Shown here piece after piece: positions 19,205 to 30,929 of a stretch of DNA of 64,000 bases. The position numbers were made by a program, and so were the translations under genes. The number at the start of each line of letters is the position of its first letter. Position 1 is the first letter of the stretch. The DNA lies in contig JANFAH010000024.1 of NCBI GenBank assembly GCA_024663395.1, forward strand, positions 186,001 to 250,000, read 5' to 3'. The notes below the pieces were generated by a model. It saw only the letters and a program-made list of their open reading frames with translations. It was not told where the DNA came from and made no database searches. The stretch is from Pisolithus tinctorius (Eukaryota > Basidiomycota > Agaricomycetes > Boletales > Pisolithaceae).

Positions 19205-21044
19205 TAGGGGACTGATGGGGGGGGGATGGGTCTGCTGGCGGGGTGTTCGCTGTGATTGTTGTCAGGGTAGTGGTGGGGGAGATGTCGTGTGTGGTGTAAG
19301 GGCGTGGTGTTGGACCTCCTCTCCCTCCACGGATTCTGTTATGTTGGCCGCGTCTTGGTGCAATGGTTTGGAAGTTTATTGCTTCTCCTAGCGTCATTTG
19401 TCTTAGCTGATTTCGAGTTGCTGGTTGGGTCGTTGGAGGGATGGTGGGTACTATGGGGTCTGACGGGCGCGGGGGTAGCTCGACTTGAGTCCATTCTTCT
19501 GCTGTGGGGAAGTAGGGCATTCTGTTTTCGGGTGTACGATCGTCCATGGCGTTACGTTTTCTGATGAACTCCGGACAGGTTCTGTCCGTGCTGGCGTGCG
19601 TGTCGTCCTTGCAGTTTACGCAGTGACGGGTGGTAGAGTTGCATTCTGGAGTTCGATGGGGTTGGGCGCAGGTACCGCAGGTGTCCGTCGCTTGGGCGCA
19701 GTCTCTCGCGAGGTGTCCTATGAGCTGGCATTTCAAGCATCGTACCGGTTCCTTCTTGTCTTTGTGTGGTCGTAATCTGTCTAGACCCCAGTATAGACCG
19801 TGTCTCAGAAGTTGGTTAGCTGCTTCCGGGGAAGCGAGAGATGCTAGGGCGTGGGCTACTTGTTGGTTGGGGGCGCGTTTGGATGGGTCTTTGATCCATT
19901 TGATCTGGGTAATCGAACCGGGCGGGATGTTGTTTTCGTTTTCCATGTTTCGAAGGGTGTCTGGGTTTTCTATATCAGTGGATACGGGTAGGAACGGGAT
20001 TACCAGGTTGTAGTGTCTGTCTTTGATCCTGACCGTGCCGCCCAGGTTTGCCAGGAACGTCTCTTTGATTTCGGTCTCTTTTATCCATTTCACGGCTTCT
20101 TGGCTGTTGAGCTCGAGGAGAATACCGTTGTTGCGTAGGCGGGTGATAGATTTCAGCTGGATTTCCGGTCCGTCGACTCGGTCTGTCGCGTCTAGTGCTT
20201 GTTTGACTGCGTCGATAATGTTTTCCCTCGTGGCGGCGCTGTTGAGTACGGGGTGATCGCTGTCGGGGTCTATCAGTAACTGCCTTTCTTTAATGGCGGA
20301 GTGAGCCTTAGCGTGTTCCGACGTAAAGCGTTTTCCGAGCGGGATATGGTTCGGGTTGACTGTTGTCGCTATGAGGGCGTCCCTGTATGGTGAGTGGCGA
20401 GGGGCAGGGGGAGATTGGGTCTTGATGTGGTCTTTTATTTCTTCTATCGTTGTTCTCAGCGTGTCCATGTTGATGGCCAGGTCTTGCACTTGATCTTCTA
20501 GATGCCTGAGGTTCGTGTTGTCGGGGGCGTTGTTGACTGTGTCGAACTTCTTGGCGAGGTCCTCACCCAGTGTTTCAAGATTCTTGCCTGTTTTCTCCAG
20601 GTTGTCGGCTGCCGACCAGATCTTTGCTACCTGCGGGGTGATTGCCACTACGACCGAGGATTCTATCTTGCTGGATACTTCCTTGGCGACTGAGTCGGCT
20701 ATGGCTGATGTCGCTAGTTCCCTGACTAGGTATGCGGTGGCTCGTATGGCCGAACGTAGGGTGTTAGATACCCCTTTGGCCTGCGATATACAAAAGAGGG
20801 CGTGGGAGATGTGTTCAGGTGTCGCTGGCTCGCCCTGGATGGTGTAGAACTGGTCCAGGTAGTACTTAGCTGTTTCTGCGTCCTTGACTTCTGCATCTGG
20901 GTCGTCGATGATGTCCTCGAGGGCGAATCCACTGCTTCTCGTGTTCTTGCTGGGCTGTGTGGAGCCTGGCACTCGAGGTACTGGCGGGGGTCCTGATGTG
21001 GCGTGGGAGCTCGACCTCGAGGACATGCGTCCTGTCGAGGTCAT
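19194..21044 (-). CDS. LINE ORF1: gag-like nucleic-acid-binding protein
   Basis: 616 aa. The N-terminus is Ser/Pro-rich. An amphipathic helical region in the middle probably serves for trimer formation. Three cysteine knuckles lie near the C-terminus (CLKCQLIGHLARDC, then CGTCAQPHRTPEC, then CVNC-x8-TC). The tail is Pro/Thr/Arg-rich with RGGRGG. It is the RNA chaperone/RNP protein of LINEs. Its end overlaps ORF2 in ATGAGGCCTGA. Confidence 0.9.
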   Translation of the reverse strand: MTSTGRMSSRSSSHATSGPPPVPRVPGSTQPSKNTRSSGFALEDIIDDPDAEVKDAETAKYYLDQFYTIQGEPATPEHISHALFCISQAKGVSNTLRSAIRATAYLVRELATSAIADSVAKEVSSKIESSVVVAITPQVAKIWSAADNLEKTGKNLETLGEDLAKKFDTVNNAPDNTNLRHLEDQVQDLAINMDTLRTTIEEIKDHIKTQSPPAPRHSPYRDALIATTVNPNHIPLGKRFTSEHAKAHSAIKERQLLIDPDSDHPVLNSAATRENIIDAVKQALDATDRVDGPEIQLKSITRLRNNGILLELNSQEAVKWIKETEIKETFLANLGGTVRIKDRHYNLVIPFLPVSTDIENPDTLRNMENENNIPPGSITQIKWIKDPSKRAPNQQVAHALASLASPEAANQLLRHGLYWGLDRLRPHKDKKEPVRCLKCQLIGHLARDCAQATDTCGTCAQPHRTPECNSTTRHCVNCKDDTHASTDRTCPEFIRKRNAMDDRTPENRMPYFPTAEEWTQVELPPRPSDPIVPTIPPTTQPATRNQLRQMTLGEAINFQTIAPRRGQHNRIRGGRGGPTPRPYTTHDISPTTTLTTITANTPPADPSPPHQSPNEA

Positions 21045-21425
21045 AGGTCAGCGGGTGTAGTGAGGACTCACTGGGTGGTGTTTTCGAGGTGGAGCAGGTG
21101 TATGCTTAAGTCTTGTGGCTGGGGTCTAATAGACGCTGCTATACGTCGCTTTTGCTTGCGACGGGCTCTGCTTTTCCCGCTGGTACTGCTAGGATTTCGG
21201 GGTCCTAGTCGGGGTGCCACGTGGAGCGGAGTCAAGAAGCGTCCCGCAAGGAAGTTTGAAACTACTTCAGGCGAGAAACGGTGAAAGGCCAACCTTATCT
21301 TATCCCATTGGTAACGGTGTGGTGAACACTGCGCCACCTGTTGGGCCACTTCCTCCGCAGCTGAGGTAGATTTATAAGATCAAACTCTAACTTCTTTCTC
21401 ACCTTCAGCTTCAGGTCCAGATCCA

Positions 21426-21548
21426 ATGGCCACTGAAGCCACCTTAATCGAGGTCAGGAATACTCCAGTAGACTTTGTACTCACCATTGGGACCGGTTTC
21501 CCGACTTATCTCGAAAGAAAAGAAAAGACGTGGGTCCGTGCTTGGTAG
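21426..21548 (+). CDS. Small ORF of unknown function, 40 codons
   Basis: ATG in CCAATGGCC with TTATAAGA about 55 bp upstream, as in a short fungal promoter. It begins MATEATLIEVRNTPVDF. After the stop the same frame continues without stops for about 45 codons. It may be the first exon of a broken or spliced gene whose promoter region lies beside the LINE insertion. I do not recognise it. Confidence 0.25.
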   Translation: MATEATLIEVRNTPVDFVLTIGTGFPTYLERKEKTWVRAW

Positions 21549-23719
21549 TGCAGAAGTAGCAGCACCGTGCTACGTCTTGTTGCAGAGGCAGGGATCACCA
21601 AATTCGCGGTTTCTCCAGCCACTACGGAGCGCTCCGCGAGTCGGGAGTATTTTCTCAATACAAAATCTGAGTTATAAGTCAGTTGCATAAACAAATTACT
21701 TGACGTTGGCGGTGTACCTGATTGGAACATCTCCTGTGTGCTTATATTTTACCGTCGTTGCAAGGACCGTACTCGCGGTACTGACGTAGTGCAAGTAGCA
21801 CCGCCACTCCTAACACGTGGTTGCATGAAGCCCACAGGATGTAGAACACATCTTTGGCAACGTATATCTCCAGAAACCTTGGCGTTTAACGCCTCTTTTC
21901 ACAGGTTCGAAAGGCTGTATCCCTAGGACAAATATTATTAAGACTTACATGGTCATTTCAACACATCAACAGACGTGACAGTGCGACGGCGTTGTGCACG
22001 AGGACCGAATGCGTTTCGAGGTGGTAACCTATTGACGGCCTAGGGGCTATGTTATGACAAAACGGGGAAAGCCTCAGTTTTGCGCGGAATGTGCGAGAGG
22101 GGAATGGCCAACAGTGCTAGAACGGGGCAGGACATCGTTTCCACCGCCTTGGGTTGTGAAGGTCTTCACCTCGACAGGCTGCCTTGACCCAAACGGCGCA
22201 ATGAGTCGATGCTCTGAGTGGGGCGAGGACCCCCATCGTGAATTGCAAACAAAGGGATGGGGAGACGAACTCGTCGCTCTTGTGTCGGATGCATAATATA
22301 ACAAGGCTCGCGGAAGATGCCCACAAGTCCCAAGGAGTATGTGCACTTGCGGCTACCATTATCAGCATCAATACGCAAGTACGTTTTGCATCATCCAATC
22401 TATCACAAGACACAGCCTCTTTGATTCCCTAAGCAGGACGTGGACTTGCCGCAAAATATTGGTTTTTTGGGCAAAGGCTCTGCGGGAAGAAACTACGTAA
22501 GGAAAGAAAGCACTACAGAGGGATTCTCGAGACCTGACATGAAATGGTCTTCCGCCTTATCGTCCTCTCATGGTCGCCCCCTTTCCAAATTGGAGCCTGA
22601 TGTTGCGGATGGAGTGTAGTAGAGGGAAAGTACAATGCGAACCAGCGCGACGGACGCCTGTTGGGTTCACCGGCGTTTCGAAAAGAAATATGATCTTAAT
22701 TGGTATGGTTCCTCCGGAATAGCCCTGGGACGTTCGAGACCTTTGATACCAGGTTGGTGTCTAGTCACAGACCGCAGCTTGAAGAGACGTGATGGCAGCC
22801 ACCGGGCGTCTCGACGACTCTTCATCCTTGAAAAGGCGAGTTGCATTGTGATGGCAGCTCCGCAGGGAGAATCGTGTAGACTCATTACGGAAAGGTGAGC
22901 TGAAATGTCACTGGAACCTGTCCGGAGAGAATGCAAAGCTATTAAAAGGAATGCCAACTGAAGATGCGATCATCGGGTCATGCTATCTGACGACCGGAAT
23001 GCCAGACACCGTCAAGGCACTGTAAAATGACACACTTTGATCCCGCAGTCCTCCTCCTAAGCCCCGTGAAGACGTCAGGAGAGCCTCGGTCCCGCGCGTG
23101 CTCAGGGATACGGACGGTCGTACGTTCAAATTAGGGTCATGCCTAGGCAAGAGCGGTAAATAGTACATCTAGCATGATGCGCGTATGGTCCACATGTGTA
23201 GAACATCCACGGTTGGAAAGAAAACAAAAACAAAAAACTTACCACACATGTGTCGCTTTATTGAATACTTTTAAGGACATTATGTTCCTCGGACACGTAC
23301 GCGATATATGGCAATACGCTTAGTCTGCCTGATTTCGTTGTTCCTCACACACACATTCCATGGGACACTTAGACTGCCATTACTCCTGCACCAGGTTCGT
23401 ACCCGAGCGAATGGCTGTGATCTAGGCCTTCTGGACAGGGCTAGCACTGAGAGAGGGCAAAGGAGGACATGTCTTTATATAAGTGCATTGTGTTGGAAGT
23501 GCATACATACTCACATTACCGACTGACGGACCGACGTTACGGTTTCGCCAGTTCCACAACCTTGCTCCGATATGGTCATGAGCGCAACGACTCGAAAAGA
23601 TTTGGTCGGAGCCTTTAATAAAATTAAGTGCTGTTCAGTGGGCCCACAGGACAAGTGACTACTGCCGGTAGGATCCCACTTCGAAGTTCAAACAAGGGAC
23701 TATCCCCGTTTAACCTTTT

Positions 23720-23910
23720 TGTCCCTTGTTGAACTCACCCGTCAAAACTGCTCTGCTACAGTCTAGGACACGTAGTAAGTCCCGTCGGTAGCCTCTCCAC
23801 TTTTCAAGCACGAATTTCTTCATGGCTGGTGAGATGCAGTGGGAGGGGGCCACAAAATACAATAGCAACGCCTGCCGTTTGCGAAAAGAGTCGCTTCGCG
23901 TAAGTATACG
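23720..23910 (+). promoter_or_regulatory. Upstream segment shared with the GTPase gene
   Basis: Related to 28320-28515. Shared words include GTCTAGGAC(A/G)(C/T)GTAG, CGCAGTGG-like blocks and GAAA(A)GAGTCGCT followed by AAGTA. The sequences just before the two start codons also resemble each other. Confidence 0.6.
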
Positions 23911-24165
23911 TATTGTTGAATATAGCGTGGAGAAGCTCATCGCGGATGAGGAACTCTTGGGAGGACCAGCGTACAGCTTGCAGCATCGTTAGTCTCCGTT
24001 CCGGACCTGCCGTTTGCGGAAAAAGTCGCTTCGCGTAAGTACTACGTATTGTTGAATATAGCATCGAGAAGCTCATCGCGGATGAGGAATTCTTGGGAGA
24101 ACTATATTGTGGCGTGCAGCTTGCAGCATCATCGCCAGTCTCCGTTCTGGTCTCCGTTCCGGACC
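23871..24165. repeat. Tandem duplication, 135-bp unit, two copies
   Basis: CCTGCCGTTTGCG at 23871 recurs at 24006, and the sequence stays similar for about 130 bp (shared GTCGCTTCGCGTAAGTA, GAAGCTCATCGCGGATGAGG). It lies 180-470 bp upstream of the TIR-like gene. Confidence 0.8.
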
Positions 24166-24340
24166 CAAAGCGTGTGAAAACCAGTCACGGGACTAATAGA
24201 GCATCGTAACAGAGAGATAATATAAGTGCTGTTTGTCTTATCATCGATGGGAGCGCTCAATCAACCAACACGCGTTCGTTCGCACCTCCCCCCACAGCAT
24301 ACACTTCCTACTGTTCAGAACCACATCTTCACATTAATTC

Positions 24341-27085
24341 ATGATTCCTGAGGAAGCCCCGGAGCATTCCAGCGAAACGGGGTCTTTACCGCGGTCGCCT
24401 TCTCAGACCCCGAGCAACAACGCAGTTCTTCCAGAGGCTCCTGCTCTCAATGAAGCTACTCAGCCAGGTACAACTCCTAGGAAATGCAGACATTTGGACT
24501 CTTGCGCTGACTACAATGACTACCCATATGCTCCCCCAGACGATGCAGATGCTCACATTGCTGTCTCGGTTGAAACCACCGACAAGATTGACCACGTAAT
24601 CGAAATTGATGGAGATAAGAGTGGCGGAGGTAGTATTTCGCGTTCAGCGTTACACAGAGTGTTCCGTGGTGTCGTTGTGGCCACCCGGGCACCCGACGAT
24701 GTGGCGGCACCCATTTTCCGGTGGATCTTGTCCTGTGGAGGTAAGGCGGAATCGGACCAGGACAGTGACGATGCGGCGGGAGCCCTCGCGCCTAACGAGT
24801 GGTGCAATACAGCCGCCATGGATCTTGCGCACGAGGACTCGCGGCAGCTTGCCAGGGTTGCTATCGGCGTTGCATTCCTCCGCGAGAAGTCCCGGAGGTC
24901 GCAGCACACCACAGCAGCTGACTTGGAATGGGTCTGGGGCTTGGTCCATGGTGCAATCACACATCCCATGACCACTGGACCTCGTTTCAGCGCCTCGCGA
25001 AGCTCTCAAGGTTTCCTAGCTGTACCCCTGTGCAGCTTGCTGGAGAAAGAAAAAATTGACGAACTTTATCGGTTCCACGTTTGGCTTCCGGACGGCCAGC
25101 GCGGCAATCCCGACTTTGCAGTGCATTCTCACCAGTCATACGCGCAAAGCTGGATCCTTGCCGGTGAGGGCTGGGATTACCAGTACACGTATGAAGAAGT
25201 TACAAATAGGGCGGGTGCTACCCACGCCGTGTACAATCTGAAGTGGTCGGACGGCAAGAATACCAGTACCAATTACAAGACCCACCAGACATCATCTACG
25301 GTGGTGAATACTAAAAAGCTCGCGCGCATAACAGGGATTCGTGGTCCCTCAGTTCACACGCGGGACATGAGTTACTTCGTTCATTCCCTTGTTCTCCATC
25401 GTACGAAAGTGGCGCCATATACCCTTCACGCTACTCTGTTTGTCTTCGACTCTCAACGCGGATTCGCGGAAGTCGCTCCCGTTCTTGGCCCCATGGATCT
25501 GGCGTCGTCCACGCAGTTGCGCGATCCTGCTGGAGTGACACCTGCAGCACTTGCAAACTTGGTCGACGCCGTGCGTACATGGGAAACGCGGATGGAGCAA
25601 AGGCAGCAACACTCTGGGTGTGCGGAACGGGAGGGTGCACTTCAAGCCTTTAATAGAGCGTTAACTTTGTGCGAGTTTGTCCCCGACTTCCCGAATCATG
25701 TGTCCATCGAACAACTCACGGAACGCGTTACGAGCGTTCGATCGCTCAAAGCTGGCCTTGATCCTCGGTCGTCGGACCCAAAAGAGCGTCGCTTGTTTGA
25801 CACTTTTACAACCTGGGAGACGGTTGGCTTCCGCCGCCTGTCACTCCGCTATACCGCCCGCGGTGAAGGGGAGCAAGCTATGGATGCAGCATTGAAGGGA
25901 GTCGAACTTGCGAGAAAGTCAGAGGACCCAACGGTCATCGCAATGAGCCGACTTTTCTATGGCCGTGCTTTACTACGGGAGGCGTTGAAGCAATTCAACT
26001 CACCAAGTGGATGCACGCCTGCAATTGCTTTATGTAAAGGGCCCCCCTCGGAGGAACATCGCTCATATTTGATGGAATTAGTGGATGTCGGTGCAGATAT
26101 GGATACTATTGACGAACAAGGCTACAAGGCGTTGGACTATGCGGTGTTCAATGGTGACTCGGCTATGGAAGCGCTCGTACTTGAAGGGCTCCGCCGGCAA
26201 ATGGATGGTGTTATGAAGAAGGAAGTTGCTCGTCGACAGGATGAGACAAAGCTTTGGAAAGGCTACCGAGAACTCTTGCAGGAACTGCGCCCGTTACTGC
26301 TCAGTAGTAATAACAACCAGAACGCCCTTCAAGACGTGCGACGTGTGTATGCTGACGCACTCGCTGTCGACGCGGAGAAGGCTGGTCAATTCGACGTACT
26401 GAAGTCTGTGTGTTTCACAGACTTCCTGCATTTCGGAAAGATACCGCGATCAAGTGACAAGTTATCAGGAACGGGTGACTCTTTGGTGCGGCCGTACAGA
26501 CCGAAAGTCCAGTATGACGATGAGCCCGCGGACACGGCCGACGTTGTCATCTTTTTCTCATACTGCTGGATTAATAAAGGCCCTGGGACGGCACGGGATA
26601 CACCGGATGACAGTGACAACACGCAGTATAAACGGATGGTGAATGCCATCGAGAGCTTCCTTAGGCTTCATCCGTCCGTAAACAAAGAACGAGTGCGAAT
26701 ATGGGTCGTAAGTCAAATCTGATTTCAGTAAGCAGCTGACGTGACATCTTCATAGGATTATGCATGCGTTGACCAAGATAATCCTGCACCCGGCGTTGCA
26801 GCTCTGCCCATGATCATCGCGCAATGCGACGCCTTAATCAGCCTCGTGGACGACGCTTACTACACACGCGCATGGTGTTCGGTCGAGGCCATGATGGTGC
26901 AGACACTGAGAAGGTCGTACAGCCACCACATGTGGTACGAACATGTACTTTCAGACTCGGGTGGAGGTATTCTGCGAGAAGGACCGATGAATCTGGAAAT
27001 TGTCATGACGGACAAAGAGTTGACGTATGAGGAGGACAGGCCCAAAGTAATGTTTTTGGAGAGGCAGAGCAAGTTGTTAGGATAG
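24341..27085 (+). CDS. Large protein with C-terminal TIR-like domain
   Basis: Two exons, 24341-26707 and 26756-27085, with a 48-bp intron, give about 898 aa. Residues 1-100 are Pro/Ser/Thr-rich. Residues 225-387 match a conserved fungal segment I recognise but cannot name (HSHQSYAQSWILAGEG, YKTHQTSST, LFVFDSQRGF). A TPR-like helical stretch and one ankyrin-like turn (DEQGYKALDYAVFNGD) follow. From about residue 733 there is a TIR-like fold: a beta-strand with VVIFFSYCW, then RIWVDYACVDQDNP, LPMIIAQCDALISLVDD and YTRAWCSVEAM. The Glu in WCxxE (about 833) sits where TIR NADases have their catalytic Glu. TIR proteins in plants, animals and bacteria act in immune or death signalling. A role in fungal non-self recognition is inference. 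CpG use is normal, unlike the sequence downstream of 30.1 kb. Confidence 0.8.
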
Positions 27086-28709
27086 GTTGTAAGATGCCAT
27101 TTAGATTGACCTTCGCTTCTTGTCACATACATATGCTGCATCTAGGTCGTGTGTTGTACTGTATAGTCTGGAACGACAAATTCGTCTGTTTGCTAGCTAC
27201 CATTAGACTAAGATGGCCCACATGTCTGGCTTCTTTAAAGCCGATGTTTAATCGCATCTGGTGGGTGTGGTCAATGGGCGAGGGTGAAAAGGACGACAGT
27301 ATTGAAGAGATGCAAGCCGGAGCCAAACGACTTCCCCGCGGGGCTTGGAACCCTTCGATCTAGGTGTTTGAAGACACTCAACGCTCGGCATTAGGCGTGA
27401 GTTGAACATGCCATCATGGGGCCGTGATGTGGGTTTTTATCGTGCACGTAACAATCATCTTGTACACATTTCCATTGGATGTACGGTATCTCGAATCGCC
27501 GACGATAGCCCGAGGACGACGGAGATTGGGTATGGGTACCCACACCTTCAGAAGCGCGGGTCGGTGGACTGATTGAAAGTCTGGAGTAATCTCGCCGCAA
27601 AAAAATGCGACCATCTACTTCTAAGCGCGACCTATTTGTTCAGGGATCTTTCGGGATACGAGCGTCCTGTTCCCTGCAACACCGTGAAGAGTTATATATC
27701 AGAAGAGTGTGAAACGAAGATGGGAGGATGCCTATGGTTGAGAGGGCAGCGGGCACGAGCGACGACTATGGGCACCATTGCTTCAATTGCGACGCAACAG
27801 TCAAACCAGAAGTCCATACGTCGCGTGGCTTCCTAACAGGCCCCGTGAAAACAATCCGAGGATGGCTGGCCGACACCGCGAAGAGCGGAGGTGAATAGAC
27901 CTGGCGTCTATTGCTTGCAGAGTGAAATGCTTCTCATTCGAGATGCGATCGATAACAGCCCGGGACTGCCAGCAGGCGGGCGAGACCAAGCCTCTCGGGC
28001 TTGTGCCCAATACTTGCCAGCGCATAAGAGCTTACTAGTTCTCGAAGAGGAAGCCACAAATCCAGCGGATGGAGGGGAATGGGATCGGATGCTGTAGGAT
28101 ATCTTAGTGTGCTTGTGGTCGTCCAGCATGGTCTAACAAGTACTACTTACTGGAGAGGTAACTGATCCATATCTCGATGGGAGTGTTTGAGTCAGGGCCG
28201 CCGCGTCGCTAGGGAAACTGCCTTGTCAAAATGGTCTGAACCGATCGGAGGACAAGCGTTTGGACGAGCATGGCGTCTTTTGGATCGCGAAACGGGTCAA
28301 CACGAAAGGGCACTTGTTCGTGCAAACCGTTCTGCCACTGTAGTCTAGGACGTGTAGCAAGTCTCGTCTCTAGACTGTTTCAATTGTTGAAGAAGCAAGT
28401 GTCTCAAGCCTGCTGCTAAAACGCAGTGGGGAGACCGCAGAACACCGCAGTAACCCTCAGTGTCGTTTGCTTGAAGAGGCGATTCCGAAAGAGTCGCTCT
28501 GCATAAGTACCGTGCTCTATGGTTGCAACGATCTCAGCGTGACGCATTGGCTCTTACGGATTGGCAGTGTGCATTCCACGGGCGCTCTTCTTATCGATCA
28601 ACACGAGTCCGCAGCTCCACGCCCTTACCACTCGACTACTTCCATCCTCCCGCAACTATACGCTTACTGCTTTCCAGAAAACTTCAAGAACCTCGTCTTT
28701 ACATTGTTC
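27086..28709. other. Intergenic region upstream of the GTPase gene
   Basis: No gene recognised. The part from 28320 to the ATG at 28710 is related to the DNA upstream of the TIR-like gene, which suggests a segmental duplication. Confidence 0.6.
28320..28515 (+). promoter_or_regulatory. Upstream segment shared with the TIR-like gene
   Basis: Partner of 23720-23910; see that entry for shared words. It lies about 200 bp before the ATG at 28710. Confidence 0.6.
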
Positions 28710-30810
28710 ATGGCTCTTGGGTGTTGTAGCGGATTATGGCCAACGTTATGGCGACCACGTTCTCGGGCACGGAGCAACCATGCAATGGTTGAACGAGCTT
28801 CCACTTCCACTGTGGAAACCCAACCAAGTACGTCCTACGCTTTTCACGATGGTCGCGTTCTTGGGTAGGCTGAACTTATTACTGTCGACATTCTCCTGCA
28901 GGTAATACGGATCTCGACATTCCTGCGCCAATTGAAACCGATCGTCCATGCAGCACGGATTCGGATGTTGCTGCTCCCGCCCCCCCTCAAGGTGGTCGCA
29001 CATCCTCTTTCATGATCGTTCACATGTCCGCTGAAATTGTTTGCCCAGATTGTTTGCCAAATAGTACAAGCACTCCTACTCCTGTGCTGACTGATGATCA
29101 AACTACGAGTTCACGTTCACTTACTGTACATGCTGGAGAAATACTCACGGGCGAGTGTGGTGCTGGTGATGATTGAGAGAAGTCTAACATCAGTAACCAG
29201 AGTTACCCTCTTCCGAGCTTGCCGATGGACGAGAGGACCGCGCTGAAGCTCATCAACCTGGTACGTCACCCAGCTATACATACATTCACATTCATGTATT
29301 GTCTAGATACTCCTCCAGGAAATGAAGATATTTGTTCACGTTCTCAGTCTGTCTACAGCATCACGAACAATCCCATTTCAGAGGATACTGAAGGTGGTTG
29401 CACACACGCCTATGCACTGTGAGATATATCTACTGAAGTTGCGTGACCAGGTTCACTACCGAGCCGTATCGCTCCCCCCGAAGGTGATGTGGATATTCCT
29501 GTTCCTGCGAGTACGGGGGAAGAATCTTCGAGTGCGTATTTTACTTGTGAACGAGTGGGACAAGCATAACAATAATAACTAGCGTCACTCCCTTTCCGGC
29601 CTCTCATTCGTCTGGACCCTGCAAAAGCTAAGAAGCATGTCGATCGCATTCGTCGCTTTCGCATTCTTGTCATGGGCAGAGCAAATGCAGGTAAAACGAC
29701 AATCCTGCAGAGGGTCTGTAACACTACAGATCAACCAGAGATTTTCAATGGAGAAGGACAGAAGGTATGCAATATGCATGATCCATACTTCAGATTAATA
29801 GTAAGTTGGGTTGTATTCAGGTAGAACCCACTATAGTGCAGGGTTCAATAAAGGTGAGAGGCTTGTCTTTGGACGCTCATGCAACAGTGTTGATTGTATC
29901 CAGCGTGGCTACCATGACATCGAGGACGAGTTGGTCTTTCGGAGTAATCCACGATTTGTATTCCATGATTCATGTGGGTTCGAGGCTGGAAGTGAAGAGC
30001 AGTTTGCCATGATGAAGAAGTTTGTGATGGATCATGCGAGGACCCCGAAATTAAACAAGAGAATACATGCCATTTGGTAAGGCCATAAAAGCAATGTGAC
30101 CTGCATACTGACATGACCCTGGTGATTGATTTAGGTTTTGTATTCCATTGACTGACATCCACAGGATGGTTACAGCAGCTGAAACAAAGTTCTTTGAGGA
30201 GTGTGATACAGGGCATGGTGTGTATATAATTTGTACATGACTCATGTTTTGCTATATAATTTTTCTGTTTCAACAGTTCCTGTGGTTGTTCTGGTAACAA
30301 AGGCAGATGCCTTGGAGCTAGAAGCAATTGAGCAGCTTGAGGACCAAGGGTTGACTGTAGATGCAACAAGTGTAGCAGCACTGGAAAAAAAGATTCTGGA
30401 CAACAATATTGCAAAGCTCAAGGATTGGTTGAATAAGTACAAATTTGCACCTCAGGACTACTTGTCACTTGGTGGTAAGTAGATATGTTACATGGAGGGC
30501 TGCTCACCAGGTGAGAAATCTGTGCAGGGATGCATGAAGAAAGTGGAGATTGCACATCCCTACTAAAATGCACAACAAATACATTGACTGAGGAAGGGCT
30601 GCAAGAGCTCCTGATATCAACACAGCAGACTAACCTGGGACTGTGTATTGAATTTGCTATATTACAGTAAGTGGCAAAGCTTACTAGCTTGTCATCAAGA
30701 AAGCACTGACAGCAGCCAGAACATTAAAGGTGAACATGAAGGTGAGGTGGATGAATCCAGCAGGACTGGCATTTGAACTGTCAAAATGGTTTCCTTATGT
30801 AAGAAAAAAA
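28710..30810 (+). CDS. P-loop GTPase (fungal type), multi-exon, 3' end uncertain
   Basis: Start chosen at 28710 by similarity to the TIR-like gene start. The first exons are low-complexity and uncertain: 28710-28827, then from 28902, with more around 29200-29550. Three of them begin with a similar xxGN/GDxDI motif. The GTPase exons are clear: about 29584-29764, 29821-29853, 29904-30076, 30135-30217, 30277-30474, 30528-30666 and about 30700-30783. G1 is GRANAGKTT, G3 is DSCG (FHDSCGFEAG) and G4 is TKAD (VLVTKAD). All introns are GT-AG except around 30667-30700, where the frame is lost by one base, so the 3' part may be damaged. A possible C-terminal exon lies at 34093-34265, beyond the minisatellite. 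The family is common in Agaricomycetes; its role is unknown to me. Confidence 0.7.
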
Positions 30811-30929
30811 AGATTTTGAATAAATGTAATACTAATTGATGACCAGAAAGTGTGTGAAATGGAGTACATTGTTGGGTTGAATCCATGCTCAATGTTGTTG
30901 TTGCCCTGCTGCTGGCCTAAATTGGATAG

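Larger units (their letters stand above)
14638..21244 (-). mobile_element. Full-length non-LTR retrotransposon (LINE, Tad1-like), 6.6 kb
   Basis: Two open ORFs on the minus strand. A poly(A) tail is seen as 38 T from 14635. A 13-bp target duplication CGCAAGGAAGTTT lies at 14625-14637 and 21245-21257. The 5' leader before ORF1 is 200 bp. An APE endonuclease, RT and RNase H in ORF2 place it in the Tad1-like fungal LINEs. Both ORFs are intact, so it is a recent and possibly active insertion. Confidence 0.94.
21258..24340. other. About 3.1 kb without a recognised gene
   Basis: Several 60-100-codon ORFs on both strands resemble nothing known to me and show no codon pattern. A 40-codon ORF with a TATA box upstream is listed separately. 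The right part (23720-24180) carries a 135-bp tandem duplication and a segment also found upstream of the GTPase gene. A TATAAG box lies near 24221, 120 bp before the TIR-like gene. Confidence 0.6.
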
